This document shows positions 8,468 to 17,043 of a DNA stretch of 64,000 nt, in pieces. The first letter of the stretch is position 1; each line of letters starts with the position of its first letter. This DNA is from DASVDE01 sp963740065. Its GTDB lineage: Bacteria > Actinomycetota > Thermoleophilia > Solirubrobacterales > 70-9. The stretch lies in NCBI GenBank assembly GCA_963740065.1, contig CAVUCS010000004.1, forward strand, positions 496,001 through 560,000, written 5' to 3'. Made by a program: the position numbers and the translations under genes. Below the pieces are notes generated by a model. The model saw only the letters and a program-made list of their open reading frames with translations. It searched no databases and was not told where the DNA came from.

Positions 8468-9313
8468 CCGCGCTCTTCGGCGACCGGGTCGCCACTTTCG
8501 GTGGCGATCGCCTCGGGCGGCCAGGGTCCGGCCCAGTTGTCGCGGGCGCCGTCGATCGTGATCGTCGTCCCCGAGTAGAAGTCGCCCGCCGGAGAAGCAA
8601 GGTAGGCGACCAGCCAGGCCATCTCCTCGGGACGACCGGCGCGGCCGATCGGAATCGAGCGCTCGAGATTGTCGACGACCACCTGCGGGTACTTGGTCAG
8701 CAGTGTCTCGGTCGCGAACTGGCCGGCGGCGAGGGCGCAGGTCTTGATCCCGAAGCGCGCCCACTCAACCGCCAGCGTTCGCATCATGTTCTCGACCGCG
8801 GCGCGCGCGGCCCCCGAGTGGACCATCCCCGGCATCCCGTTGTGGGGGGAGAGGGTGACGCTCAGAACCTTGCCACCTCCCTGGGGGATGAAGGCCTTCG
8901 TCGCCGCCGCGTGGGTCATCAACCAGGTGCCTTCCACGTTCAGCTCGATCACCGTGCGAAAGCCTTTCGGAGTGATCGACTCGGCCGGGGCGAGAAACTG
9001 CCCGCCGGCGTTATTGACGAGCACATCGATCCGCTCATGGCGCTCTAGAACTCCGTCGAAGAAGCGGTCGACCGCCTCCTCGTCGCGGATGTCCAGCGCC
9101 TCATGCGCGAAGCGACCCGGCCAATCCGTCCGCCAGGGCCGCCGTTTCGGCAAGCGGCTCCTCGCGCCGCCCACAGCCGATCACGATCGCGCCGAGCCGC
9201 GCCAACTCCAGGGCCGTCTCCCGTCCCAGGCCGCTTCCGGCGCCGGAAACAACGCAAACCTGACCGTTCAGCAGGCCGTCCCGAAATACGCGCGAATGCG
9301 AGCGTTCAGCCAT
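8464..9313 (-). CDS. Short-chain dehydrogenase/reductase, frame broken
   Basis: The N-terminal frame (9313 to about 9112) has VSGAGSGLGRETA, the NAD(P)-binding glycine motif. The second frame (about 9110 to 8464) has ALDIRDEEAVDRFFDG, VLVNNAGGQFLAP, the late helix and IDGARDNW. The usual YxxxK segment appears as HSGAARAAVENM, so the catalytic Tyr is replaced by His and the Lys by an Ala/Arg region. That pattern is seen in trans-2-enoyl-CoA reductase (PECR)-like SDRs. The two halves need one frame change (+1 or -2 nt). Convergent with the nitroreductase gene. Confidence 0.75.
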
Positions 9314-9347
9314 CGGCGCGCAAGCCTATAGGCGACCTCACCGCGTA

Positions 9348-10271
9348 ATGTCAGTCGCTATGAAGGTCCAGGTTGAGCCGAAGCCTCTGCACGAGCCGCT
9401 GGCGGGAGGGACGCCAGGCGCAACGGTCATCGTTGAGCCGATGGTGGCCGGCAACGTCACCTGGTCACAGTCGATGATGATCAGCCCGGGCGGGCGCTTC
9501 CTTACCTTGAAGCTGCTGAAGGCGATGTTCACCGGCAAACCGGAGGCGACGGTGCCCGTCCCCTCTTTCCTGATCCGCCACCCGAGCGCGGGCGCGATCC
9601 TGGTCGACACAGGCCTGCACCCGTCAATCGCGACCGACGGGCGTGAAAATTTTGGCCGCCTCGCCGCTCACTTCGGCAAGCCGGAGCTCGATGCCGGCAA
9701 GGATGTGCCCGCACAGTTGCGACAGCGAGGTCTTGAACCCGGCGAGATTCCGATCGTGGTCATGACCCACATGCACCTCGATCACACTTCGGCGATTTCC
9801 GAATTCCCCAGCTCAACCTTCGTCGTCAGCGAAGTCGAATGGGAATCGGCCGCAAACGGGCCAAAACCGATCCTCAACGGCTACCGTCGAGCCCACTACG
9901 ACTTCGCCTTCGATTACAGGACCGTCGATTTCAACCGAAGCGGGATCGACTCCTACTCCGGCTTCGGCCGCACCTTCGACCTCTTCGGCGACGGCTCGAT
10001 ACGCCTCGCATACACGCCGGGGCACAGCGCCGGTCACATGTCTGTAATTGCCCGGCTGGGGGAACACGACTTCGTGATCGGCGGCGACGCCACCTACGTC
10101 GAGGGCCAGCTCGACGGGAATCTGCCACCGGCGCCGCGCCCATTCGACGCCCACAACTACCGCCGCTCCATGCAGGAGCTGAGACTTTTCAAGCGCGAGT
10201 TTCCGAACGCGATCGTCACCCCGGGGCACGACCCCGTCTTCTACGGCCGCATCGAAGCGCGCTACGAGTGA
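9348..10271 (+). CDS. Metallo-beta-lactamase-fold hydrolase (AHL lactonase-like)
   Basis: The 307-residue protein has the two-metal signature THMHLDH (HxHxDH, within VVMTHMHLDHTSAI), a later His in YTPGHSAGHMS, Asp in GGDATY and a C-terminal His in TPGHDP. This spacing matches the N-acyl-homoserine-lactone lactonase/quorum-quenching branch of the family. Many relatives in soil bacteria act on other esters or lactones, so the substrate is open. No signal peptide is visible, so it is probably cytoplasmic. Its last 10 bp overlap the end of the convergent plsC-like gene. Confidence 0.85.
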   Translation: MSVAMKVQVEPKPLHEPLAGGTPGATVIVEPMVAGNVTWSQSMMISPGGRFLTLKLLKAMFTGKPEATVPVPSFLIRHPSAGAILVDTGLHPSIATDGRENFGRLAAHFGKPELDAGKDVPAQLRQRGLEPGEIPIVVMTHMHLDHTSAISEFPSSTFVVSEVEWESAANGPKPILNGYRRAHYDFAFDYRTVDFNRSGIDSYSGFGRTFDLFGDGSIRLAYTPGHSAGHMSVIARLGEHDFVIGGDATYVEGQLDGNLPPAPRPFDAHNYRRSMQELRLFKREFPNAIVTPGHDPVFYGRIEARYE

Positions 10272-11002
10272 GCCGCGCGCCGTTCGCGAATTACCTCGCC
10301 GCGGCCCTTCTCCTCCAGCGCCCCGTACATCTCCCGCACTCTGTCGAAGACCTGCGTCGCCACCTCAAGCTGGCGCTCACGGCTAGGCGCCTCCTCAACC
10401 GGAAAGGTCAGTGGCTCGCCGTACTGGACCGTGACCTTGGGGAAGCGGAATCGCTTCCATTTGCGAACCGCGGCGGAACCGTGAATGGCGACGGGAACCA
10501 CCGGCACGCCCGACTCCAACGCAATGCGCCCGATCCCAGGCCTTACCTCGCCCAGCTCGCCACTGCGCGAACGTCCGCCCTCGGCGTAGACGAGCAACAT
10601 CCCATCCTGCTCGAGGATCGTGAAGGCAGTCTTGAACGCCTCCTCGTCCCGGTGTCCACGGCGAATCGGGAAGACCCCGCCGTGGGAATAGATGTAAGTC
10701 AGAACCGGAGGGCCGAAGAGCTGCGATTTGGCCATGAAACGGACCTGGCGGCGCAGGTACAGGCCGGTGAAGAAGTGGTCCATCTGGCTGAAGTGGTTGG
10801 GGGCGAGCAATAGCGGCCCGTCCTTGGGGACGTTCTTGACCCCGATCGCGCGCGTCCGATAGAGCAGCAGGGTCGGCAAGGAGACGAGGAAGCGGACGAA
10901 CGGGTAGGTCCAGCCGACCCCTTTGCGCGCCCGGGCGTGGAACTGGTCGAAGTACTCCGCGGGGCGCTCGTCCTTGTAGACCTGTGGCTTGATTTCTGAC
11001 AT
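10262..11002 (-). CDS. 1-acyl-sn-glycerol-3-phosphate acyltransferase (PlsC-like)
   Basis: The 246-residue protein has the acyltransferase block I HX4D motif (NHFSQMD, H70 and D75), block II FPIRRG, block III EGGRSRSGELG (E141) and a later VPVVPVAIHGS. These are the four PlsC/LPLAT motifs that transfer an acyl chain to lysophosphatidic acid in phospholipid synthesis. A hydrophobic stretch at about 34-48 can anchor it to the membrane. The gene follows glpK on the same strand, so glycerol phosphorylation and phosphatidate synthesis are neighbours. However, a strong hairpin separates the two genes. Confidence 0.88.
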   Translation of the reverse strand: MSEIKPQVYKDERPAEYFDQFHARARKGVGWTYPFVRFLVSLPTLLLYRTRAIGVKNVPKDGPLLLAPNHFSQMDHFFTGLYLRRQVRFMAKSQLFGPPVLTYIYSHGGVFPIRRGHRDEEAFKTAFTILEQDGMLLVYAEGGRSRSGELGEVRPGIGRIALESGVPVVPVAIHGSAAVRKWKRFRFPKVTVQYGEPLTFPVEEAPSRERQLEVATQVFDRVREMYGALEEKGRGEVIRERRAAHS

Positions 11003-11007
11003 AGGAG

Positions 11008-11030
11008 CGATGCCGGCTCCGCCGGCATCG
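11008..11030 (-). promoter_or_regulatory. Leader hairpin immediately upstream of the plsC-like gene
   Basis: A perfect 10-bp stem (CGATGCCGGC with GCCGGCATCG) encloses the loop TCC and ends only 5 nt from the ATG at 11002. On the transcript strand the only good purine run, GGAG, is in the loop/stem junction about 12 nt before the ATG. The ribosome site would therefore be partly hidden in the hairpin. A role in translation control is inferred. Confidence 0.4.
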
Positions 11031-11088
11031 GCTGTGCCTACCCCCCGTCGACGCGGCGGTTACGCGGCGCGCAACACCTTCCGCGCTG

Positions 11089-11135
11089 AGGTGAAACGCA
11101 TTCGACAGCAAATAGCTGGGGAATGCGTTTCACCT
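11089..11135 (-). terminator. glpK terminator hairpin
   Basis: Perfect 15-bp arms, aggtgaaacgcattc (11089-11103) and its complement (11121-11135), enclose a 17-nt loop. The hairpin begins at the glpK stop codon (TGA at 11130-11132 is inside the arm). There is no T-run, so it fits the tractless hairpin terminators common in actinobacteria. Confidence 0.6.
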
Positions 11136-12578
11136 GGCCCAGCCCTTCGAGCGCTCCAACGCCCCGGTCCACCCGGCGAGGAGAGTTGCACGCTCATCCT
11201 CCCCCATCGTCGGTTCGTAGCGGGCGGCCTCACGCCACATCTCCCCCACTTGCTCGCGGGTCCAACGGCCGGTCGCGATCCCGGCCAGATAGGCGGCGCC
11301 GAGGGCCGTCGTCTCGGCGATCTCCGGCACCACCACCGGCGCGCCCAGCACGTCGGCCTGGAACTGCATCAGCCAACGGTTGGCAACCGCGCCGCCGTCG
11401 GCCTTCAGCACAGCCAAGCGCTCGCCCGATGCCGCCTCCTGCGCGCGCACCGCGTCGACCGTCTCGTAGGCGATCCCCTCCAAAGCGGCGCGAGCCAGAT
11501 GCTCGCGGCTGCTACCCCGGGTGAGCCCGACGATCGTGCCGCGCGCGTAGGGATCCCAGTGAGGGGAACCGAGGCCGGTCAGCGCCGGAACGAAGTAGAC
11601 GCCGTCGTTGCCCTCCAGCGACGCCGCCATCGCCTCCGTCTCCGCTGCCTCGCCGACGATGCCGATCCCGTCGCGCAACCACTGCACGGCGGCGCCGGTG
11701 ACGAAGATCGAGGCCTCCAAGGCGTAGGCGGTTTCTCTTTCCAGCCCCCAAGCGACCGTTGTGAGCAGCCCCTCGGTTGGCTCGGGAGCGTGCTCTCCGG
11801 TGTTGAGCAGGACGAAGCTGCCGGTGCCGTAGGTGTTCTTCGCCATCCCGGCCTCGTGACAGGCCTGGCCGAAGAGGGCAGCCTGTTGGTCGCCGGCGAT
11901 GCCGGCCACCGGGACCTCGCCGCCAAACTCGGTGGTCGTCCCGTAGATATGAGCAGAGGGCAATGGCTCCGGCAGCCGCTCCGCATCGACGCCGAGCATC
12001 GCGCACAGCTCCTCATCCCAAGCGAGGCGACGAATGTCGAACAGCATCGTCCGCGAAGCGTTGGAGTAATCGGTGACGTGGCGACCGGTCAGCTTGAACG
12101 CCAGCCAGGAATCAATCGTGCCGAAGACTGCGCGCTCGGCACCCTCGACATTGCCCAGCAGCCACTCGATCTTCGTCCCGGAGAAGTAAGCATCGAGGAT
12201 GAGGCCGGTCCGCTCTCGCACCAGCCCTTCCCGCCCAGCCTCCCGCAGCTCGTCGCAGCGCTCGGCGGTGCGACGGTCCTGCCAGACCAGCGCCCTGTAT
12301 ATGGGGTCGCCGGTCGTCGGGTCCCAGGCCACTACGGTCTCGCGCTGATTGGTGATCCCAATACCGTCCAGCTCACCCCCTTGGATGCCGGCGTCGGTGA
12401 TCGCCTGGACCGCCACCCGTCGCGTCACCCTCCAGATCTCGGCGGCATCGTGCTCGACCCATCCCGGCCGCGGGAAGTGCTGCTCGAACTCCGAGTAGCC
12501 CCGCCCGGCGATCCGGCCCTCCTCGTCAAAGACGAGGCAGGTGGTCCCGGTGGTTCCCTGGTCGATTGCGAGGATCAC
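11130..12578 (-). CDS. glpK: Glycerol kinase
   Basis: The 482-residue FGGY-family kinase opens with the phosphate-binding AIDQGTTGTTCLVFD. It contains the substrate-specific GITNQRETVVAWD, the YNSRT-equivalent region DYSNASRTMLFDIRRL, the GIAGDQQAALFGQ segment with the catalytic Asp, and GALTGLGSPHWDPYARG-type adenosine-site residues. It phosphorylates glycerol to sn-glycerol-3-phosphate with ATP. Length is close to the usual 500. Its start overlaps the stop of the upstream TetR gene (12575-12578), so the two form one operon, and the regulator may control glycerol use or a linked lipid pathway. No glpF or glpD is nearby. Confidence 0.93.
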   Translation of the reverse strand: MILAIDQGTTGTTCLVFDEEGRIAGRGYSEFEQHFPRPGWVEHDAAEIWRVTRRVAVQAITDAGIQGGELDGIGITNQRETVVAWDPTTGDPIYRALVWQDRRTAERCDELREAGREGLVRERTGLILDAYFSGTKIEWLLGNVEGAERAVFGTIDSWLAFKLTGRHVTDYSNASRTMLFDIRRLAWDEELCAMLGVDAERLPEPLPSAHIYGTTTEFGGEVPVAGIAGDQQAALFGQACHEAGMAKNTYGTGSFVLLNTGEHAPEPTEGLLTTVAWGLERETAYALEASIFVTGAAVQWLRDGIGIVGEAAETEAMAASLEGNDGVYFVPALTGLGSPHWDPYARGTIVGLTRGSSREHLARAALEGIAYETVDAVRAQEAASGERLAVLKADGGAVANRWLMQFQADVLGAPVVVPEIAETTALGAAYLAGIATGRWTREQVGEMWREAARYEPTMGEDERATLLAGWTGALERSKGWAR

Positions 12579-13147
12579 TGCATCGCGCCTCGGACGATCA
12601 TCAGCAGGGCCTCTCCGACGCCGGTCGCATCGTCCTCGCCCGTCCCGAGGCGACGCAGGGCCATTCCGTACATCAGCGCGACGATCGACCGAGCGTGCCG
12701 GCCGGCGTCGGGCACATGCAACATTTCCAGGGCGGTCTCGGCCACTCCTTCGTAGGCCTCGAAGCAGCGCCTGGAAGCGTCCCGCAGGGCGGGATCCCGA
12801 GCGGCGCGAAGGTGAAGCTCCATCTCGGCCAGTTGCTGAATGCGGTTGGAGGACTCCTGGACTATGCGCTCAACTTCGTCGGCCACCTCTTCGACGCTGG
12901 GACGGCGGCGACGCAGTTCGGAGGCGATCGCCTCAAGTCGCGCCACCTCCTCCCCGACGAAGAGCAGCAAGCTCTCCCGCATCAGGTCCACCTGGCTCGG
13001 GAAGTGGTAGGTCAAAGAGCCGAGCGCGACGCCGGCGGCGGTCGCAACGCGCCGGTTGGTGACAGCCGAGACCCCCTCGCGCCCGATCAGCTCAAGCGTC
13101 GTGCGGAGAATCCGCTCCCGGGTATCGGGTAGAGCAGTCGCGGCCAA
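12575..13147 (-). CDS. TetR-family transcriptional regulator
   Basis: The 190-residue protein has an N-terminal TetR helix-turn-helix (about 8-55: TRERILRTTLELIGREG, then TNRRVATAAGVALGSLTYHF) and a divergent all-helical ligand domain. It is the first gene of an operon with glpK and is divergent from an amidase gene 64 bp away. A 16-bp perfect palindrome in that gap is the likely operator, so the protein probably represses itself, glpK and the amidase. Being in front of glpK and plsC, a lipid- or glycerol-derived effector is plausible but not shown. Confidence 0.88.
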   Translation of the reverse strand: MAATALPDTRERILRTTLELIGREGVSAVTNRRVATAAGVALGSLTYHFPSQVDLMRESLLLFVGEEVARLEAIASELRRRRPSVEEVADEVERIVQESSNRIQQLAEMELHLRAARDPALRDASRRCFEAYEGVAETALEMLHVPDAGRHARSIVALMYGMALRRLGTGEDDATGVGEALLMIVRGAMQ

Positions 13148-13176
13148 GTTGCGCCAGCCTACCCGCCTGCCCTATC

Positions 13177-13192
13177 GTTCGTTCGAACGAAC
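13177..13192. promoter_or_regulatory. Palindromic operator between tetR and the amidase gene
   Basis: The 16-bp perfect palindrome gttcgttcgaacgaac lies in the divergent 64-bp gap. It is 30 bp from the regulator start and 20 bp from the amidase start. Its size, symmetry and position fit a TetR-family operator; the cognate protein is presumably the adjacent regulator. Confidence 0.7.
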
Positions 13193-13211
13193 TACTTTGC
13201 CAGGGAGACGA

Positions 13212-14666
13212 ATGCCGACAGGTCCGATCGCTAGTCAAATCTCAGACGATCGTGACGAGCTGGCCTTCACCGGCCTGGAGCAGCAAGTGCGATTGCTCCA
13301 GACCGGTGAAGTGTCCTCGCGTCAGATTGTGGAGCTGGCGCTCGAGCGAACGGAGGCAGCCCAGCCCGTCCTCAATGCGTTCCGCGTGATCCGCGCCGAA
13401 GAGGCGCTCGCGGAAGCCGACGCGGCCGACGCGCTGCTCGCGAAAGGCCGGGGCGGCGCACTGCTCGGCGTGCCGGTGGCGATCAAGGACGACGTCCATC
13501 TGGCGGGGCAGACAACGCCTTTTGGCTGTGGCGACGGGGGGGCGCCCGCCGCTCAAGATGCCGAGGCGGTGAGGCGCCTGCGCGAGGCGGGAGCAATCGT
13601 GATTGGCAAGACACACGCGCCCGAGGTCGGCCAGTGGCATTTCACCGAGACGCCGGGCCACGGCGCCACTCGCAACCCCTGGGACACTGACCACACCCCC
13701 GGAGGCTCCAGCGGCGGCGCGGCTGCGGCGGTCGCGGCGGGGCTGGTCGCCGGCGCCGTCGGCTCCGATGGCGCCGGATCGATCCGCATCCCGGCCGCCT
13801 GGACCGGCCTGGTCGGCCTCAAGCCCCAGCGCGGGCGCGTCTCCACCTGGCCCGACCCCGAAGCCTTCCACGGGCTCAGTTGCTACGGACCGCTCACCCG
13901 CAGCGTCGGCGATGCGGCGTTCCTCCTCGACGCGATCTACGGCAACGTGCCGGCGGACCGACACCGCCCGACGCCGCCCACAGAGCCCTTCACCGAGCCC
14001 GCCGCGCAAGAGCCGCGACCCCTGCGGATCGCGCTCTCCTTCGCCACACCGTTCGGGGTCCCGGACAAAGTCGACGAAGAGCACCGGGCGGCAATCGAGT
14101 CTCTCGCCGAGCGACTGGCCGAGTTAGGTCACACGGTGACGCCCGCTGACCCCGATTACGGCATGGTCGGCCCGGCGCTGATCCCGCGCGGAATGGCCGG
14201 GGTCGACGACTGGCTGAGCGCCAATGTCGAAGACCGCGCGACGCTCGAACGGCGCACGCGCACCCACGCTCGCTTCGGCAAGCTGCTCAGCGGAGTGCCG
14301 TTGCGTTTGGCACGGGCCGCCGAGATGCCCCTTCAGCGACGAATCGGGCGGGTGTTCGACCGCTTCGACGTGGTCCTCACCCCAACCACCGCGAAACCGG
14401 CGCCGCGAATCGGAGCGCTGGAGGGACGCGGCTATTGGGCCACCAGCACCGCCGCCGGCGCCATCTGTCCGTTCGCCTTTGCCTGGAACGTGACCGGCTG
14501 GCCGGGAATCAGCATCCCCGCCGGGTTGACCGCCAAAGGCCTGCCGATCGGCGCTCAGCTTCTGGGACGCGAGAACGACGAGGCAACGCTGCTTGCCCTC
14601 GCCGCGTCGATCGAACGCGCCAGCGAGGGCTGGGACCGGGCGCCCTACCCGGCCCGCGCCCGGTAG
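13212..14666 (+). CDS. Amidase (amidase-signature family)
   Basis: The ATG at 13212 follows CAGGGAGACGA. The earlier open frame runs back through the tetR gene and is not used. The 484-residue product shows the Ser-cisSer-Lys triad: K92 in VAIKDD, S166 in GGSSGGA and S190 in GAGSIRIPA, all in normal spacing. Amidase-signature enzymes hydrolyse carboxamides. Without gatB/gatC nearby this is not GatA. The neighbouring TetR operator suggests inducible expression. A 17-bp near-perfect inverted repeat lies in codons 19-33. The 3' end overlaps the convergent glycosyltransferase by 22 bp. Confidence 0.9.
   Translation: MPTGPIASQISDDRDELAFTGLEQQVRLLQTGEVSSRQIVELALERTEAAQPVLNAFRVIRAEEALAEADAADALLAKGRGGALLGVPVAIKDDVHLAGQTTPFGCGDGGAPAAQDAEAVRRLREAGAIVIGKTHAPEVGQWHFTETPGHGATRNPWDTDHTPGGSSGGAAAAVAAGLVAGAVGSDGAGSIRIPAAWTGLVGLKPQRGRVSTWPDPEAFHGLSCYGPLTRSVGDAAFLLDAIYGNVPADRHRPTPPTEPFTEPAAQEPRPLRIALSFATPFGVPDKVDEEHRAAIESLAERLAELGHTVTPADPDYGMVGPALIPRGMAGVDDWLSANVEDRATLERRTRTHARFGKLLSGVPLRLARAAEMPLQRRIGRVFDRFDVVLTPTTAKPAPRIGALEGRGYWATSTAAGAICPFAFAWNVTGWPGISIPAGLTAKGLPIGAQLLGRENDEATLLALAASIERASEGWDRAPYPARAR
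13266..13310. repeat. Intragenic inverted repeat in the amidase 5' coding region
   Basis: Arms ttcaccggcctggagca (13266-13282) and tgctccagaccggtgaa (13294-13310) pair at 16 of 17 positions around an 11-nt loop. The encoded residues (FTGLEQQ...QTGE) align with ordinary amidase N-termini, so this is not an obvious insertion. It may fold in the mRNA. Confidence 0.55.
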
Positions 14667-15325
14667 GCGCGGGCGAAATCGCGCAGTTGCGCGGCGCGGT
14701 GAATAAAGCCGGACAGAGTGCGACCGGTGGCTCGGTGAGAGAGATCGAGCTCGTACTCGCGCGGGCGGAAACCGGCGCGGACGGCATCGACCGTCATTCC
14801 CACCTCCATGCCGTAACCGCGGGCGAAGGGGAGCGTGGCGCGCAGGGCCTCGACCCGCAGCGCGCGCTGGCCGGAGATCGGCGCAGTCGTCTCAACGTCG
14901 CAAAGACGACGAATCGCCCAGTGGGCGAAGCCGAGAGCAACGCCGAAGCCGCCGCCGACTCTTCTCGAAAATGCGGCGATGGCGAGGTCGCACTCCCCCG
15001 CCCCGACCGCGTCGGTCAAGGGTGCGAGGCCCCCAGCGGAGTCGCCGAGGTCGCCGTCACAGAGAAGGATCAACTCCGGCGGGTCTGCCACGCTGAGGGC
15101 CGCCTCGGCGGCGGCGGTCATATTCGCCCCCTTGCCGTGCGGACGGCCGCGGCTGACGACCTGCGCGCCGGCCGCCATCGCCACCTCGGCGGTGCCGTCA
15201 GTGGAGGCGTCGTCGGCCACCCACAGGGCGGCATCGGGGAAGGCGCCGCGCAACGCCGCAAGCGTCGCGCCGATCAGGTCCGCCTCATTGCGGGCGGCGA
15301 CGATGACGGTCAGGGAGTCGGACAC
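14645..15325 (-). CDS. Family 2 glycosyltransferase
   Basis: The 226-residue GT-A protein starts at GTG 15325. VIVAARNEADLIGATL is the nucleotide-binding start, DDASTDGTAE follows, and LLCDGDLGD is the metal-binding Asp triad. Later, SGQRALRVEALRA and the ATGRTLSGFIHR region form the acceptor side. It is short and lacks membrane helices, so it resembles cytosolic DPM/UgtP-like GT2 enzymes. Sugar donor and acceptor are unknown. It is divergent from the biotinyl-protein gene with only 20 bp between starts. Confidence 0.82.
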   Translation of the reverse strand: MSDSLTVIVAARNEADLIGATLAALRGAFPDAALWVADDASTDGTAEVAMAAGAQVVSRGRPHGKGANMTAAAEAALSVADPPELILLCDGDLGDSAGGLAPLTDAVGAGECDLAIAAFSRRVGGGFGVALGFAHWAIRRLCDVETTAPISGQRALRVEALRATLPFARGYGMEVGMTVDAVRAGFRPREYELDLSHRATGRTLSGFIHRAAQLRDFARAYRARAG

Positions 15326-15345
15326 GGTGGTTATTGTCCCGGCCC

Positions 15346-15558
15346 ATGGCGGACATCGAGGCGCACATCACGGGGAACATCTGGAGAATCGAGGTCGCGG
15401 TCGGGGACACCGTCGAGGACGGGGACACGGTCGTCATCCTCGAGTCGATGAAGATGGAGATCCCGGTCGAGTCCGAGGACGACGGGACCGTGAAGGAGAT
15501 TCGCTGCGAGGAAGGCCAGGCGGTCAGCGAAGGTGACGTCCTGATCGTGCTGGAGTAG
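15346..15558 (+). CDS. Biotin/lipoyl-attachment domain protein (BCCP-like)
   Basis: This is a 70-residue stand-alone biotinyl domain. The sequence ESMKMEIPV places the biotin-accepting Lys in the MKM hairpin, about 34-35 residues from the C-terminus as usual. The ATG at 15346 is used; the earlier in-frame start at 15334 only adds four residues. Such single-domain BCCPs serve acyl-CoA carboxylases encoded elsewhere. It sits 4 bp upstream of an enoyl-CoA hydratase gene, pointing to fatty-acid or branched-acid metabolism, and the window also carries the full set of biotin synthesis genes. Confidence 0.88.
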   Translation: MADIEAHITGNIWRIEVAVGDTVEDGDTVVILESMKMEIPVESEDDGTVKEIRCEEGQAVSEGDVLIVLE

Positions 15559-15562
15559 CGCG

Positions 15563-16369
15563 GTGACCGAGACCCTCGCCGGCGGCAAGCTCCTGCTCGA
15601 CTACCCGGCCGAAGCGGTCGCCCGGCTGACGATCTCCAACCCCGAGCGGCGCAACGCCCTCGACCACGAGATCCTCGATGCGCTGGCGGAGACGCTGCCG
15701 CGCCTCGACCACGGGATCGAGAACCGCTGCGTGTTGATCACCGGTGCGCCTCCGGTCTTCTCAGCCGGGTACGACATCGCGATGATCCCCGCCGAGACCT
15801 TCGAGCGCGACGCCGAGGCGCTCGTCGCCCATCCCTTCCATGCAGCGCTGGAAAAGATCGCCGACCACCCCTGGCCAACGATCGCCGCGATCAACGGTCA
15901 CTGCCTCGGCGGTGGGTTGGAGCTGGCCCTCACCTGCGACCTGCGCCTCTGCGCGACGGGAGCGAAGTTGGGAATGCCGCCGGCGAGACTGGGTTTGGTC
16001 TACGGACACACCGGCCTGCGCAAGTTCCTCGACACAGTCGGCCTTGCGCGCACAAAGGAGCTGTTCCTGACCGGGCGCAACTTCAGAGCCGCCCGGGCCG
16101 AGGAGGTCGGCCTGGTCCACGAGGTCGTCGCCGATTCCATCCTCGAATCCACCGCTGTCGAGCTCGCGGCGGATGTCGCCGCCAACGCGCCGATCTCAAT
16201 GCGGGGCAACAAGCACGCGATCGACCTGCTCAACGAGTGCCCGGTGCTTACCGAGCAGCAGGAACAGGGCCTGATCGCTCTGCGCGAGTCCTGCTTCTCC
16301 TCTGAAGACTTTCGCGAAGGCATCCGCGCCTTCGCCGAAAAGCGCAAGCCCGAGTGGAAAGGGCGGTGA
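15563..16369 (+). CDS. Enoyl-CoA hydratase/isomerase family protein
   Basis: The 268-residue crotonase-fold protein starts at GTG 15563, directly after the biotinyl gene. The oxyanion-hole segments are VFSAGYDIAMIP and INGHCLGGGLELALTCDLRLC. In the active-site region LGMPPARLGLVYGHTGL, the hydratase Glu pair is not obvious, so reaction type (hydratase, isomerase or other) stays open. It probably acts in acyl-CoA breakdown. The next gene begins inside its last codons (GTG at 16366), which implies coupled translation. Confidence 0.87.
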   Translation: MTETLAGGKLLLDYPAEAVARLTISNPERRNALDHEILDALAETLPRLDHGIENRCVLITGAPPVFSAGYDIAMIPAETFERDAEALVAHPFHAALEKIADHPWPTIAAINGHCLGGGLELALTCDLRLCATGAKLGMPPARLGLVYGHTGLRKFLDTVGLARTKELFLTGRNFRAARAEEVGLVHEVVADSILESTAVELAADVAANAPISMRGNKHAIDLLNECPVLTEQQEQGLIALRESCFSSEDFREGIRAFAEKRKPEWKGR

Positions 16370-16998
16370 GCGCCCCGGCGGCGAAGCAGTTGGCCGCCGC
16401 GGACCCGACGATGGCGGCGTTGATCGGGCGGGTTGGGCCGATCGACCTGGCAACGCGGCTGGCGCGACGCAGCGAGGAGCGCCCCGCCGACGCCTACGGG
16501 GCGCTGCTGCGGGCGATCGTCGGCCAGCAACTCTCGACCAAAGCGGCGCGCACCATCTACCTGCGGGTACTGGACCTGTTCGAAGGTAGAACGCCGGCGC
16601 CGGAGCGGCTACTGGAGGCGAGCGAGGAAGACCTGCGCGGCTGCGGCCTCTCCGGGCGCAAGGTCGAGTACGTCCGCGACCTCGCCTCACACGTGCTCAG
16701 CGGCGAGCTGGAGCTGGAGCGACTTGAAGACTTGCCCGACGAGGAAGTGATCGAGGAGATCGTCGCTGTCCGCGGCCTCGGCCAGTGGACCGCCGAGATG
16801 TTCCTGCTCTTTCATCTGGAGCGCCCCGATGTCCTCTCCGGCGGCGACCTCGGCATTCGCAAGGCCGTCGGGATCGAGTACGAGCTCGATGAGATGCCCC
16901 CTCCCCAACGGGTGCTTGAAATCGGCGAGTCCTGGAAACCCCATCGCAGCCTCGCCTCCCTCTACCTCTGGGAATCCCTCGCCGCCGTCCCCGACTAA
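16366..16998 (+). CDS. DNA-3-methyladenine glycosylase (AlkA-like, HhH-GPD)
   Basis: The GTG at 16366 overlaps the stop of the hydratase gene and gives a 210-residue protein. LRAIVGQQLSTKAA is the conserved helix at the lesion pocket. AVRGLGQWTAEMFLLF is the helix-hairpin-helix, and GGDLGIRKA contains the catalytic Asp. These features define the 3-methyladenine/alkyl-base glycosylases that start base excision repair. There is no FeS Cys cluster (absent here, present in Nth). The operon link to acyl-CoA genes has no clear functional meaning. Confidence 0.88.
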   Translation: MSAPAAKQLAAADPTMAALIGRVGPIDLATRLARRSEERPADAYGALLRAIVGQQLSTKAARTIYLRVLDLFEGRTPAPERLLEASEEDLRGCGLSGRKVEYVRDLASHVLSGELELERLEDLPDEEVIEEIVAVRGLGQWTAEMFLLFHLERPDVLSGGDLGIRKAVGIEYELDEMPPPQRVLEIGESWKPHRSLASLYLWESLAAVPD

Positions 16999-17043
16999 GC
17001 GGCCAACGACGCCGCGGCCAGTCTTGGCCCACAATAGGCGTGA

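Noticed and set aside
10989..12755. 588-residue open frame on the plus strand opposite glpK
   Set aside because: It is a shadow of glpK, caused by the GC-rich third codon positions. Its sequence has no domain, and the glpK frame has all family motifs.
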